Assembly: GCA_963575745.1 (NCBI GenBank)
Contig: CAUYUJ010000853.1
Location: 1 to 64,000, forward strand
DNA from: Prorocentrum cordatum
Lineage: Eukaryota; Sar; Dinophyceae; Prorocentrales; Prorocentraceae
Length of the DNA stretch: 64,000 nucleotides
Direction of reading: 5' to 3'
The first letter of the stretch is position 1; each line of letters begins with the position of its first letter. The notes beneath the pieces are model-generated. The model saw nothing but the letters and a program-made list of their open reading frames with translations, ran no database searches and was not told the DNA's origin. A program made the position numbers and the translations under genes. This document shows, in pieces, positions 19,672 through 29,103 of this stretch.

Positions 19672-20104
19672 GAAAAGGTCATTCCCCGGAGGGCAGGCTC
19701 AATCCTGCGCAGCGAAGCTGAATCATCCCAGGAAGCGCCCTGCAAAGTGACAGGATCTTCGGGAGCGGCCAAGAGGGGGGTGTCCATTGGAGGGTGAAAG
19801 TGGGGGTCGGGCGCAGGGTCCCGGCAATAATGTCTTTACGGGCCATGCGGGCGATGCATCCTCGATTGCTGTGTTCGGCGGGGGAACTAATTGAAGCCCC
19901 CCGCCTGCACTCACGCGCGAGACTTAAAGGGAAAGGAAGCAATGTGGCGGGAGGCTCGGGAAAGGCGACGAAGGCAACGTGCGCTGAGGGCGCAAAAAGA
20001 AAAAGCTGGAACAAACGAAAGCGGTCAGGTGAGTGTCAAAATCTGCCCAGCCAATCTGACATGCGGAACACTGCGCCTCAGTTTTGGGGATCTTGAAGGC
20101 CAGG

Positions 20105-20190
20105 GCAAAACGTGAATTCGCATTGTGGGGAAAAGCAAAATGTGCATTCACATTTTGGGAAAAAGGAAAATGCGAATTCACATTATCCCA
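20105..20190. repeat. Short flanking repeats around the satellite (left)
   Basis: Three copies of a word near GAATTCACATTTTGGGAAAA, also present on the right side at 21430-21550. The satellite is therefore embedded in, or inserted into, an older EcoRI-site-bearing tandem repeat. Confidence 0.6.
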
Positions 20191-20830
20191 GCGCGACCCT
20201 ACCTAGGAGTTGGAACCCCTAGGAAAGCAGCATTAGTAGTAACAGTAACGCTAAGCTAAATCTAAGCTAAAGCTAAGCTAAAGCTAAGCTAAAGCTAAGC
20301 TAAAGCTAAGCCACAGCTAAGCTAAAGCTAGTGCTAAGCTAAAGCTAAGCTAAAGCTAAGCTAAAGCTAAGCTAAAGCTAAGCTAAAGCTAAGCTAAAGC
20401 TAAGCCACAGCTAAGCTAAAGCTAGTGCTAAGCTAAAGCTAAGCTAAAGCTAAGCTACAGCTAGGCTAAAGCTAAGGTAAAGCTGAGCTAAAGCTAAGCT
20501 ACAGCTAAGCTAAAGCTAAGCTAGGGCTAAGCTAAAGCTAAGCTAAAGCTAAGCTAAAGCTAAGCTAAAGCTAAGCTAAAGCTAAGATAAACGCGAAGCG
20601 AAAAGCTAAGCGAAACGCTAAGCGAAACGCTAAGCTAAAGCTAAGCGAAAGCTAAGCTAAAGCTAAAGCTAAAGCTAAAGCTAAAGCGAAAGCTAAAGCT
20701 CCCAGGCGACTGGGGGAACCGCTCCCAAGGGACTGGGGGAACCGCCCAGGGCGTGTTCCACTGCCCGGCCCCTTTAAGCTAAGAGAGTAAGAACCCTTCT
20801 AGGCAGAGCCTACGTAGGGAATTTTGGAAA
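20186..20830. repeat. Satellite unit 1 of 11-bp GCTAAAGCTAA repeats
   Basis: It starts GCGACCCTACCTAGGAGTTGG, runs through about 460 bp of AGCTAAGCTAA units with GCGAAACGCTAA variants near the end, then two CCCAGG-type words CTGGGGGAACCG and a GGCCCCTTTAAGCTAAGAG tail. The ends carry an imperfect inverted CCCTACNTAGG. No coding capacity. Confidence 0.85.
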
Positions 20831-20832
20831 TT

Positions 20833-21436
20833 ATCCCAGTGCGACCCTACCTAGGAGTTGGAACCCCTAGGAAAGCAGCATTAGTAGTAACAGTAACGCT
20901 AAGCTAAATCTAAGCTACAGCTAAGCTAAAGCTAAGCTGAAGCTAAGCCACAACTAAGCTAAAGCTAAGCTAGTTCTAAGCTAAAGTTAAGCTAAAGCTA
21001 AGCTAAAGCTGAGCAGCAGCTAAGCTAAAGCTAAGCTACAGCTAAGATAAAGCTAAGCTAAAGATAAAGCTAAGTTGAAGTTAAGCTAAAGCTAAGCTAA
21101 AGCTAAGCTAAAGCTAAGCTACAGCTAAGCTAAAGCTAAGCTACAGCTAAGCTCAAGCTGAGCTGAAGATAAGCTAAAGCTAAGCTAAAGCTAAGCCAAA
21201 CGCTAAGCGAAAAGCTAAGCGAAACGCTAAGCGAAACGCTAAGCTAAAGCTAAGCTACAGCTAAGCTAAAGCTAAGCTAAAGCTAAGCTAAAGCTAAAGC
21301 TAAAGCTAAAGCTCCCAGGGGACTGGGGGGAACCGCGGGGCGGGGACTGGGGGAACCGCCCGGGGCGCTTTGCACTGCCCGGCCCCTTTAAGCTAAGAGA
21401 ATAAGAACCCTTCTAGGCAGAGCCTAGGTAGGGAAA
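20833..21436. repeat. Satellite unit 2 of 11-bp GCTAAAGCTAA repeats
   Basis: A second, tandem copy of the whole unit with the same head and tail. Here the ends are a matched inverted CCCTACCTAGG/CCTAGGTAGGG pair. The internal 11-mers differ in number and in point changes from unit 1. Confidence 0.85.
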
Positions 21437-21549
21437 AAAGGAAAATGTGAATTCACATGTTGGAATTTAGTGTAAGACTCTCCATGAGAGGGCCAGAATG
21501 TGAATTCACATGTTGGGAAAAAGGAAAATGTGAAATCACATTTTGGGAG

Positions 21550-22249
21550 AAACGCGGGACCCATTCCAAATCTGTCTTGGGGGTCGAGAAGTCATTGTTT
21601 GGGAATATACGCGATCATCAATCGCACAATCAAGACACACTTGCACTCCACTTCGCCTCCCCACACGCAATATGCAAAAACGCCCGCACGCATCAACGAT
21701 AATGGATGGACGGCGCGTGTGCCCGCGCGGGCAACGCGCGGGCACGAACGACTGGCCCTCAATGACCGCCAACATTGGATGCCAATCGTTCCCGATCACC
21801 TACATAAACAATACACTGAGCATACATGGGCCATTCAGCCCCCATTGAAGACCCCCTGTTGCAGACCTCCTCTTTCACCCTCCAAGTCCAAGAGGGGGGG
21901 AGTGCAAATCATGACCGGCGGCATGTGCGCGGCCCAGCGGGGGTCCAGGGACGTGATGAAACAGGAAGAGGCGCCACGAAACCTGGGGAAACATCATGGC
22001 CCCCGCCATGAGATCCACCCCCACCTAGTCGTCACCCCCCTCCTCTGCCGCCCCCGAGGATCTGTGGAGGCCGCTCGGGGGGCCGGGCCCCCCTCCCCCG
22101 GCTGCCGCGGGGACGGGGCGGGCACCCTTCTGGGCGCCCCCTCCCTGGCGCAGGGGCGCCACCGGGCCCCCACGGATTCTCCCCCGCAGGGGCAGCGGCC
22201 AGGACATGGAGTGCGCCCCAGAAGTGGCGACGTTCGGAGGCCGGGCAGA
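21550..22249. other. Unassigned stretch
   Basis: ORFs on both strands overlap; none shows a domain or paralogue. GC-rich towards the right end, where the family L element begins. Confidence 0.35.
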
Positions 22250-22406
22250 GGCTGCTAGATCCGTGGCTGCTAAGATCGGCCTCCGGGGAGTTGTCTTCGT
22301 CCTTCCGGGAAGAAGCCCGTTGACTGTTGCGCGTGCCGCGCCTCATTCTGGGAAGTTGTTCTTGTCCTTCCGGGAGGGCCGTTTTAGCAGCCACGGTGTT
22401 AGCAGG
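22250..22406. mobile_element. TIR element, family L (complete copy)
   Basis: A 157-bp element. The left arm GGCTGCTAGATCCGTGGC continues with GCTAAGATCGGCC, and the right arm is the inverted copy (TTTTAGCAGCCACGG, then TTAGCAGG). Arms are about 40 bp. A fragment of the same arm is at 1309-1368. Confidence 0.7.
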
Positions 22407-22882
22407 CCTCGCCCAGCTTTCGAGACGCGCGCCCGACACGAAGCGGAATCGCGCGAGGCGAAGCCCATCGCTCCAGCGTGGTCCGAGAGGTGCTGCGAGT
22501 GTGCGGAGCGCAGCTGGATGCGGCGCATGCCGAATGGAGCGGACAGCTGATGACAGCGAACGTAGCATGGCACACAGACCAGAGGTACAGTTCACAGTGC
22601 ACAGGAAGGCGCATGCGCAGCACATCGTGCTGCGAATCCGCCACCGCGCCACAGGCACTTCTTGTGGTGTCCTCAGGCCCCTTCGAGTCCCCAGTGTTAG
22701 GCACTGTAAACTCTCAAGGGCCCTGAACTCATGATGTCTGGGCTGTCTCGGACGCTCTTGGGAGCTCTTGGGCGCTCTTGGGGCTCGTCGCCATTTTCGA
22801 GAGGCATCGGGCGCGTGATTCCGAGTCCAAACCTCCAACATGGCCAGAGATGGTGCCGATCCCCGATCTTCGAACCTCGTTC
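22407..22882. other. Unassigned stretch
   Basis: A short GGGAGCTCTTGGGCGCTCTTGG run at 22758-22780 belongs to the 10-11-bp superfamily. ORFs are not supported. Confidence 0.35.
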
Positions 22883-23042
22883 CTCCTCCTCCTCCTCCTC
22901 CTCCTCCTCCTCCTCCTCCTCCTCGTCCCTCTCCTCGGTCCTCGATCCTCTAATCCTGGTCCTAGATCCTCGAACCTCGAACCTTCGAATCCTCGAACCC
23001 TCGATCAACGATCCTCGATCAACGATCCTCGATCCTCGACCC
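22883..23042. repeat. CTC array followed by GATCCTCGA minisatellite
   Basis: CTC triplets to 22925, then tandem 8-10-bp words GATCCTCGA/CGAACCTCGA/GATCAAC to 23042. Confidence 0.85.
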
Positions 23043-23240
23043 ACCCCGAGGCTGGAACCCTCTCGAGAACTGCCAAACACATCCGAAAACCTGGAACCTC
23101 GAACCTGGAAATTTCATCCTAACGGTGCCCCTGATCGACCTTCGGCCTTCCTTCCGCTGCCAGACAGCTCACAGACCGTATATTTCGCGGGAGCGTCTTC
23201 AAAGAAGGAGGAGCGTGGACCGTTTAGTAACGCCGGTCCT

Positions 23241-23508
23241 AATCTTGACGCTCTCACATCAGTTACTAGATGTACGGAGGCCTGTTACATTGGATACAAT
23301 GGAGGCCAGTCCACAAGAAACCTTCCACAAGAAACCCAACCCTGAGACCCCAGGACGTCCGTTGATTTGTTGGTATGGGGACGTCACGACTTCCATGGCA
23401 AAACCATCGAAACCCAAGAAACCAAGGGCACCCTAGGCAGGGTGCTTCCTGGAATGAGTCTCCAAGGTAATCTTTACGCTTTCACATCAGGTACTTGATT
23501 TGCGGAGG
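23241..23508. repeat. 40-bp direct repeats bracketing a family D element
   Basis: AATCTTGACGCTCTCACATC... at 23241-23280 recurs as AATCTTTACGCTTTCACATC... at 23469-23508, with about 34 of 40 bases shared. The element at 23297-23465 lies between them. Confidence 0.75.
23297..23465. mobile_element. MITE-like element, family D (copy D)
   Basis: Starts CAATGGAGGCCAGTCC and ends GAGTCTCCA. Interior CCTGAGACCCCAGGACGTCC and AAACCATCGAAACCCAAGAA are almost identical to the copy at 26.4 kb. Confidence 0.8.
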
Positions 23509-23733
23509 TCGGGGGCGCGCAAACATGGATTACCGATCCATGGATTTGGCGCGCGGTCGCCAAATCCACGGATCGGGGGAGATGCCCTCCCCAAAATGCG
23601 GCCGGTGCCGCCTCCTCCGGCGGCGGAACTCCGCGATGTCCCATGGAAGCGAGACCCGTCGCTACTCCACGCCCCTCGATCCATGTTTGCGATCGCCTGA
23701 GAGGAGGGGTCTGGGTCGACCCCCAGATTTGGA

Positions 23734-23934
23734 CGCCCGAAATGGGCACCGAAAAAATGGGTACAATGCCCAACAGCAAATGTTGTCCCAAACCGACAGC
23801 GGCCGCTGTTGGGCGGGCGACCTCCTGTCTCGAACGGACACAGGCCGCGGCGGCGCGGACAGCGAGGCCTGTTCAGAATGAACAGGAACTGCTGTTGGGC
23901 ATTGTACCCATTCTTTCAGTACCCATTTCGTGCG
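23734..23934. mobile_element. TIR element, family E (copy 1)
   Basis: Left arm CGCCCGAAATGGGCACC plus AATGGGTACAATGCCCAACA; right arm is the inverted copy ending ACCCATTTCGTGCG. Arms are about 45 bp with few mismatches and may extend another 30 bp outward at lower similarity. Centre GACAGCGGCCGCTGTTGGGC is shared with 13909-14219. Confidence 0.8.
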
Positions 23935-23944
23935 TGCAGACCAG

Positions 23945-24012
23945 AGGTCTCGACCCATTCCCCGGGACCCGTTTTCCATCCTGCTTCGTTGTCTGACGGC
24001 CCCAGGGGACCC
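23945..24012 (+). repeat. Dispersed repeat R5 (copy 2, partial)
   Basis: TCGACCCATTCCCCGGGACC, then TTTTCCATCCTGC and TGACGGCCCCAGGG, parallel 61283-61352. It overlaps the outer edge of the family E arm. Confidence 0.5.
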
Positions 24013-24140
24013 GGCAAGGGCCTCTCCGAAGGCCAAGCATTGCAAAAACATACCTCCCGCCATGACTTTTTTTGTCATTGCTCGAGGGGCTCCTGCTCCA
24101 CGTTTGCGATCGCCCGAGGAGGCCTGTCACATTGGATGCT

Positions 24141-24315
24141 CCAGATTTCGTAATAAAGGGAGGGGGGTCTCATTTCGGGGGGGGTCTCTTCCAGGCTATC
24201 TTGGAGGGCCTGGGGGGTCTGGGGACGATGTTTTGGAGGGTTCTCCCACGGGGGAGGTCTGAAATGGCTTGTCTTGGAGGGTCCAGACCCCCTCCCTTTT
24301 ATTACGAAATCTGGA
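24141..24315. mobile_element. MITE, family C (copy 1)
   Basis: A 175-bp element with ends CCAGATTTCGTAATAAAGGG and the inverted CCCTTTTATTACGAAATCTGG. The interior is G-rich (GGGGGGGTCTCTTCC, GATGTTTTGGAGGGTTC). It differs at only about five positions from copy 2 at 26963-27138, so the family moved or was duplicated recently. No ORF. Confidence 0.9.
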
Positions 24316-24649
24316 ATATACTCGGGCGTTCACAGATAGCACGGCGAACATAGCACAAATCGTGAAAGTGAGTTTGACCAATTTAAGATATGTTCCATGT
24401 TTGGGATCGAGAACGTTTCCATGTTGGCGTTCGAAGATTTGCCAAACGTCAAACGCGACGCCCTACGATAACACAAATCGGTCTTGGCCTGTGCTACCTC
24501 GAGGCGACCGAATACAGATCCTCGCTGGCGGCTTCGCCGGTGCGCCGAGGCCCCGGCGGGCTTCGCCGCCGCCAGGAGCAGGAGCAGCGGCAGGGCCGGG
24601 GCGCGCGCGGGCACGGCGAGGCTCCTCGGCCGCCGGCGGCGAAGCGACG

Positions 24650-24669
24650 ACGAGGCGACGACGACGACC

Positions 24670-24721
<52 letters not shown>

Positions 24722-24860
24722 CAACGGCGGCGGCGACGACGACGGCAACGACGACGATGGCGACGGCGGCGACGACGACGATGGCGACGGCGGCGACGAC
24801 GACGATGGCGACGGCGGCGATGACGACGACGGCGGCGGCGGCGATGGCGGCGGCGGCAGC
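24650..24860. repeat. GAC/GGC trinucleotide array
   Basis: GAC triplets, then mixed GACGGC and GATGGCGACGGC units. Confidence 0.9.
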
Positions 24861-24897
24861 TTCCACGTCTTCAGCGACGTCGGCAGGCAGCGACGGC

Positions 24898-24902
24898 ATC
24901 AC

Positions 24903-24952
<50 letters not shown>

Positions 24953-25440
24953 CAATCATCATCAGCATCATCATCACCATCAGCATCATCATCATGATTA
25001 TCATCGTGATCATCACCTCTGTCACAATCATCACCCCTCCCACCATAATCATCAGCATCCTATCATCACCACCACCATCATCGTCATCCTGAGAGGGAGG
25101 CGGCGCCATCATCGCGGTCGTGACAACACCGCCATCGTCAACATCATCATCGTCAGCATCACCATCATCATCTTCAGCAGCAGCATCACTATCATCATCA
25201 GCATCATCAACATCATCACCACCATCAGCATCATCATCATCGGCATCATCACCTGCACCATCACCATCACCGTCACCGTCACCGTTACAATTACCATCGT
25301 TACCGTCAGCGGCATCCCCATCACCATCATCTGCAGCACCTTCATCACCACCACCATCATCGTCAACACAACCGTCAACATCATAATCGTCATCATCACC
25401 ATCATCACCACCACCACTATCAATATCAGCATCCAAAGCA
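24898..25440. repeat. CAT trinucleotide array (CAT/CAC/CAG)
   Basis: Pure CAT to about 24950, then CAT/CAC/CAG/CGT mosaic that keeps triplet phase. Long poly-His, poly-Ile/Ser and poly-Asp/Met frames cross it on both strands. Confidence 0.9.
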
Positions 25441-25479
25441 TGATCCCTGCAGTGCGCCCACATAGAAAGAACATGTCAT

Positions 25480-25705
25480 GCTTCTGAGGAGGCGCCTGAC
25501 ACGGTCCTGAGAGGCTCTTGAGATGGTCATGGGACGCCCTTGAGAGGGTCATGAGAGGCCCTTACGAGACTTTTGAGAGGCCCTTGCGAGGCTTCTGAGA
25601 AGGCCAGCGGGAGGGTCCCGAGAGGCCCCTGAGATGCTCACGAGAGGCTCCTGGGAGGCTCGTTGGGTGTTGGGATCCTGAGAGGGTGCTGGGAGGGCGT
25701 TGTGA
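25480..25705. repeat. Degenerate strict 11-bp periodic repeat
   Basis: Successive 11-mers read CTTGAGATGGT, CATGGGACGCC, CTTGAGAGGGT, CATGAGAGGCC, CTTACGAGACT, TTTGAGAGGCC, CTTGCGAGGCT. The words vary but the spacing is kept for about 20 units. Confidence 0.75.
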
Positions 25706-25712
25706 TTAGACA

Positions 25713-25860
25713 AGCGCGTTCCACTACTTGCAAAAATAGCTACGCGCAATTGGCCTGGATTCGCCGCCGGGGGGGGTACGATCCATTACATCGGGGGAAA
25801 CGTGTGTGTGTTTGTTTCTGACATTTGCAAGTAGGTATTGTGGGAGTAGTGGAACGCGCT
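25713..25860. mobile_element. MITE-like element, family H
   Basis: A 148-bp stretch with perfect 16-bp inverted ends AGCGCGTTCCACTACT (25713-25728) and AGTAGTGGAACGCGCT (25845-25860). Secondary matches TTGCAAA/TTTGCAA lie inside. Single copy here; no target duplication recognised. Confidence 0.7.
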
Positions 25861-26368
25861 CGGTGAGTGATTGGTCCAGAGGACGAGGATACAGATCGAG
25901 ACATCCTTACAATCCGTTCACCACAAGGCTATCGCTCCAGTCTCTCTCGCAATTCAATCACAAACGCCCACGAGGCATTCAGCTCGGCATTGAGCACGTG
26001 ATCAGAAAAAGCGACAACATGGCAGCAGCTGACCAGCAGCTGGGGCGCAGCGTCCCTCAAAGCTGGCGGGACCCCCAATGGGAGAGATAGTGGATCCCTT
26101 CCTCTACTAAAGGACTAGAGCAAACCGCTGTCAGGGAATAACCCTGGGCGGGGCGGAAAGAGGAGAGGCAGGCAAGGAGAGAGAAGGGGACTCGCGGACG
26201 AGGACGACGACGAGGACCTGGCAGGTCGAGGAGGCGGTCGGGGAGAAGTGCGAGGAGCAGGACGAGGAGGCAGAGGTGAAGGAGAATGGAGAGGGGGGTG
26301 GGCAACGGAGGCCCCGTGGAAGGGGGAGAGGGAACTGAGGGGGGGGGAGCACGCCACGAACATCTGCA
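25861..26368. other. Unassigned stretch
   Basis: The first 200 bp are less GC-rich with ORFs on both strands and no domain. From 26150 the sequence is purine-rich (GGAGAGG, GAGGACGACG). Confidence 0.35.
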
Positions 26369-26545
26369 CAGTAGGAGCTCGACCACAAGAAACCTTCCAC
26401 AGGAAACCCAACCCTGAGACCCCAGGACGTCCGTTGATTTGTTGGTATGGGAACGTCACGCTTTCCATGGCAAAACCATCGAAACCCAAGAAACCCAGGG
26501 CACCCTGGAGGCAAGCAGGGTGTCTCTTGGCATGGGTTTCCACTG
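26369..26545. mobile_element. MITE-like element, family D (copy E)
   Basis: Interior nearly identical to copy D. Ends CAGTAGGAG and TTTCCACTG; the inverted match extends outward through TGCA on both sides (TGCACAGT...ACTGTGCA). Confidence 0.8.
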
Positions 26546-26779
26546 TGCACAGACACCCGCCGACGAGCCCCACCTGTGCCCTCAGTGAGGATGGCGGTGT
26601 GTAACACCGGTGGCTCTTATGTACTGGTTACTCAGGCACCGCCACCATCCCGTGGTTCTGTGTACACAATTTGGGGTGTCGGAGAGAGCAAGGCAACGGG
26701 ACAAAGAATGTCCCACTCCGGAGAACCTGAACCCAAAAATGTTGACCAGAGAAACGCACGAAGTGCACACGCATACACA
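26546..26779. other. Unassigned stretch
   Basis: Short ORFs on both strands without domains. Nothing supported. Confidence 0.3.
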
Positions 26780-26912
26780 TCCGGAAATCCGCGCAGACTT
26801 CTAGGATCGGCGCTGGACAAATCCCTGGCGCGTGGAGCGCGCCAGGGGGCGGCGCTGGAGGCGCCGCCCAGTGGGCCCGCGCCGATCCAAGAGATCCGCG
26901 TGGGCCTCCGAA
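26780..26912. mobile_element. TIR element, family M (copy 1)
   Basis: Arms TCCGCGCAGACTTCTAGGAT and GATCCAAGAGATCCGCG are inverted relatives; the centre holds the palindromes GGAGCGCGCC and GGCGCCGCC. The same plan and sequence occur at 35681-35823. Confidence 0.65.
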
Positions 26913-26962
26913 GCTCGTGCTTGTGCCGTGCCGTGCTCTTCCACTGACGTCTCGCATGTACT

Positions 26963-27138
26963 CCAGATTTCGTAATAAAGGGAGGGGGGTCTCATTTCGG
27001 GGGGGGTCTCTTCCAGGCTATCTTGGAGGACCTGGGGGATTCTGGGGACGATGTTTTGGAGGGTTCTCCCACGGGGGGGGTCTGAAATGGCTTGTCTTGG
27101 AGGGTCCAGACCCCCTCCCTTTTATCACGAAATCTGGA
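26963..27138. mobile_element. MITE, family C (copy 2) with possible target duplication
   Basis: A 176-bp element with the same ends as 24141-24315. GTACT lies immediately outside on both sides (26958-26962 and 27139-27143), a candidate 5-bp target-site duplication. Confidence 0.9.
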
Positions 27139-27359
27139 GTACTCGCTTACACGCAAGAGTGACCCCGGGCAGGGGTGACCTTTGGTGCGCGGCTTTCGGG
27201 TGCCGCGGGAGGCAAGGTTCGAGCGCGCGGGCCGGTGCTGAGGCCACCTATGTGTTGAGCAGGGGCCGACTGTCCTGCCTGGCGTTCCTATAGCCCCACC
27301 ACGAAATGCCCTAAGAACAGAGGACTGTTGGCCAGCGTGGACCCCAAACAGTGTGCGTC

Positions 27360-27490
27360 TAGCAATCCACGGTGTGCAGCTTGTGCGAAGCACTATATCT
27401 TGTAGCATATACGTTGCGCAGTATAAGTTGTACAATCTACGTTGAACAACATATGTGATGCGATTTATGGGGCACGATCTTTTGTCCACG
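27360..27490. repeat. Degenerate repeat of GTGCGATCTACGTT type (copy 1)
   Basis: Imperfect words of about 17 bp (GTTGCGCAGTATAAG, GTACAATCTACGTTGAAC, GTGATGCGATTTATGG), matching the larger block at 28150-28390. Confidence 0.5.
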
Positions 27491-28149
27491 GAGAGATTGC
27501 TTAATTTTTTGCCCACGGACACAACGGGCGAAAACAAACTACATCGCGAGTCAACAAGTCGCAAGGCAAACCAGGACCAACGAACGAGCCGACCTGCAGT
27601 AAGCAAACTCATGCAATGAACCGTGGCCTGAACAACAAATCGACCGTGCACCTGCGAGAGGAAGGAGAACGAAGGCAAGGGAGCGGGAGGAGGTCGGACA
27701 TTCGAAAACTTCACCCTTCGAGTAACCCGTGCAGTCAGTGGCGATGCGTGGCAGAGACGGACCAGTGGATTGAACTATAGATATTACATAGATATACAGA
27801 ACGCCAAGAGGAGAGGGGGGGAGGACGAGGAGGAGGAGGAGGAAGGCGGGGAGATAGGCGGAGGACCAACCAGCCCAGATGACCACCTGGAGGGGCATTC
27901 GTACTTACCTGCCACACGCGAGCCGTTGCACGCGACCAGGGAATGGAAACGGGCAGACGTGCAAGATAATGTGTGTGAGGCGAAACCCCGTGACTGACCA
28001 CGGGAGTTGAAGCCCAGACGAACAAACACAAGAAAAGAGACTTATACTGATACGGGGAAAGGCGGGTGGACCAGGAACAAAGCTGCAATGATACGAAACG
28101 TGCGCGACCCCGCAGCACATATCTATCTAGCGGAATACATGTGGACCCA
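27491..28149. other. Unassigned stretch
   Basis: Contains a short GGA run at 27820-27845. Minus-strand ORFs at 27551-27898 and 27735-28163 have no recognisable domain. Confidence 0.35.
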
Positions 28150-28390
28150 GATAACTGGTGCAACCTACGTTGTGCAAACTATCTTCAGCGATCTATGGTG
28201 TGCCATCTACGTTGTGCGATATATGTGGTGCGATCTGCTTGGCGCACCCTATGTGGAACAACCAAAGTGGTGCCATCCACGCTGCGAAACCTATATTATG
28301 CAACCGATGATGTGCAACGAATGTGAAAGAACATGCGTGGCGCAATATACGTTATGCACTTTTGGTCACGCAATCTACGTGGTGCAATCC
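28150..28390. repeat. Degenerate 17-bp repeat of GTGC..TCTACGTTGTG type
   Basis: Words such as GTGCAACCTACGTTGTG, TGTGCCATCTACGTTGTG and GTGCGATCTGCTTGG recur about every 17 bp. A plus-strand ORF rich in Tyr/Val/Cys crosses it but follows the repeat, not a domain. Confidence 0.6.
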
Positions 28391-28818
28391 ACCCTGACGA
28401 AGTTGAAGTCGTCAACTCCACTGCTCGCGCATCCATCCCACCCACCCACCCGCAGCTTGGCTTGCAAAACCCATGCGACGATGATTGCGATGACTGTTTC
28501 GCGCTGGTTGGCGCACCGCTCCGGCTGCTCAAGCGCGCGCAGACTCGTGCGCAGAGCGGCCAGGTAGTCTGGCGCGACCGACGCGGCCGCGGTGGCGCTG
28601 ACCGCTGGGGACTGCCCAAGCGCATCTCGCTGGCCGCGCTGACGCACGAACGCTTCAGTGCGAGTCGATGAATCGGGCGGGCGCGGTACCATACTCGATG
28701 CGATGCTGGTGGCCACGATGACGATGACGACGGCAAGGCCAATGACGGCACCAATGCTGATCACTACGGAGATGGTGTCCACATGTGAACGATGAATGTT
28801 TGGGAGAAACCTCGACAT
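28375..28818 (-). CDS. Small putative membrane protein, TRTE family member 1
   Basis: From the first ATG (28818) the frame gives about 147 residues. A strongly hydrophobic segment (VVISIGAVIGLAVVIVIVA) follows a short basic N-terminus, then SSTRTEAFVRQRGQRDA, then an Ala-rich region SPAVSATAAASVAPDYLAAL and a second hydrophobic patch IAIIVAWVLQ. The same order occurs at 62652 (plus), 63690 (plus) and, diverged, 50820 (plus). The ATG aligns with an ATG in the 62.6-kb member. The order suggests a membrane-anchored protein, but I recognise no family. It is the only member with the frame open from the membrane segment to the Ala-rich region. Confidence 0.45.
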   Translation of the reverse strand: MSRFLPNIHRSHVDTISVVISIGAVIGLAVVIVIVATSIASSMVPRPPDSSTRTEAFVRQRGQRDALGQSPAVSATAAASVAPDYLAALRTSLRALEQPERCANQRETVIAIIVAWVLQAKLRVGGWDGCASSGVDDFNFVRVDCTT

Positions 28819-28917
28819 GCGCGCGGGGCCGCCGCGCGCGAGTGGCACGCATTGTTTTGTTTCGACGGGGATCGTGCCCCCCACCCCCACAGCACGCGCG
28901 CAAGGGCGTTCGAAAGA

Positions 28918-29103
28918 TTACGACATGCGCGCGCGAGGCCCGCTTGGTCGCATGTGATGAACAGATTGAAAGACCGATGGGCTGCGTTTTTTTTGACTGT
29001 TTAACAAAAGCGCGCGCGTGTGGAACCGTGTGTTACACATGTTTCCTGGACAATCGATTATGACACCCTTGCGTAACCGAACGTTGTTGAAGGATTCCAG
29101 CAT
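28918..29103 (-). CDS. Possible upstream exon or leader ORF of the TRTE family
   Basis: ATG at 29103; the peptide begins MLESFNNVRLRKGVIIDCPG. At the equivalent place before member 3 (63439-63555) an ORF begins MPESVKHLKFHEVSNIECPE. Both share M-x-E-S, a V..I(D/E)CP block and a later T-x-F. Protein-level similarity with diverged DNA suggests a real coding segment. Confidence 0.35.
   Translation of the reverse strand: MLESFNNVRLRKGVIIDCPGNMCNTRFHTRALLLNSQKKRSPSVFQSVHHMRPSGPRARMS

Noticed and set aside
20186-21436. Telomere or centromere repeat
   Set aside because: GCTAAAGCTAA is not a known telomere unit, only two short units are present, and no kinetochore-related evidence can be read from sequence.
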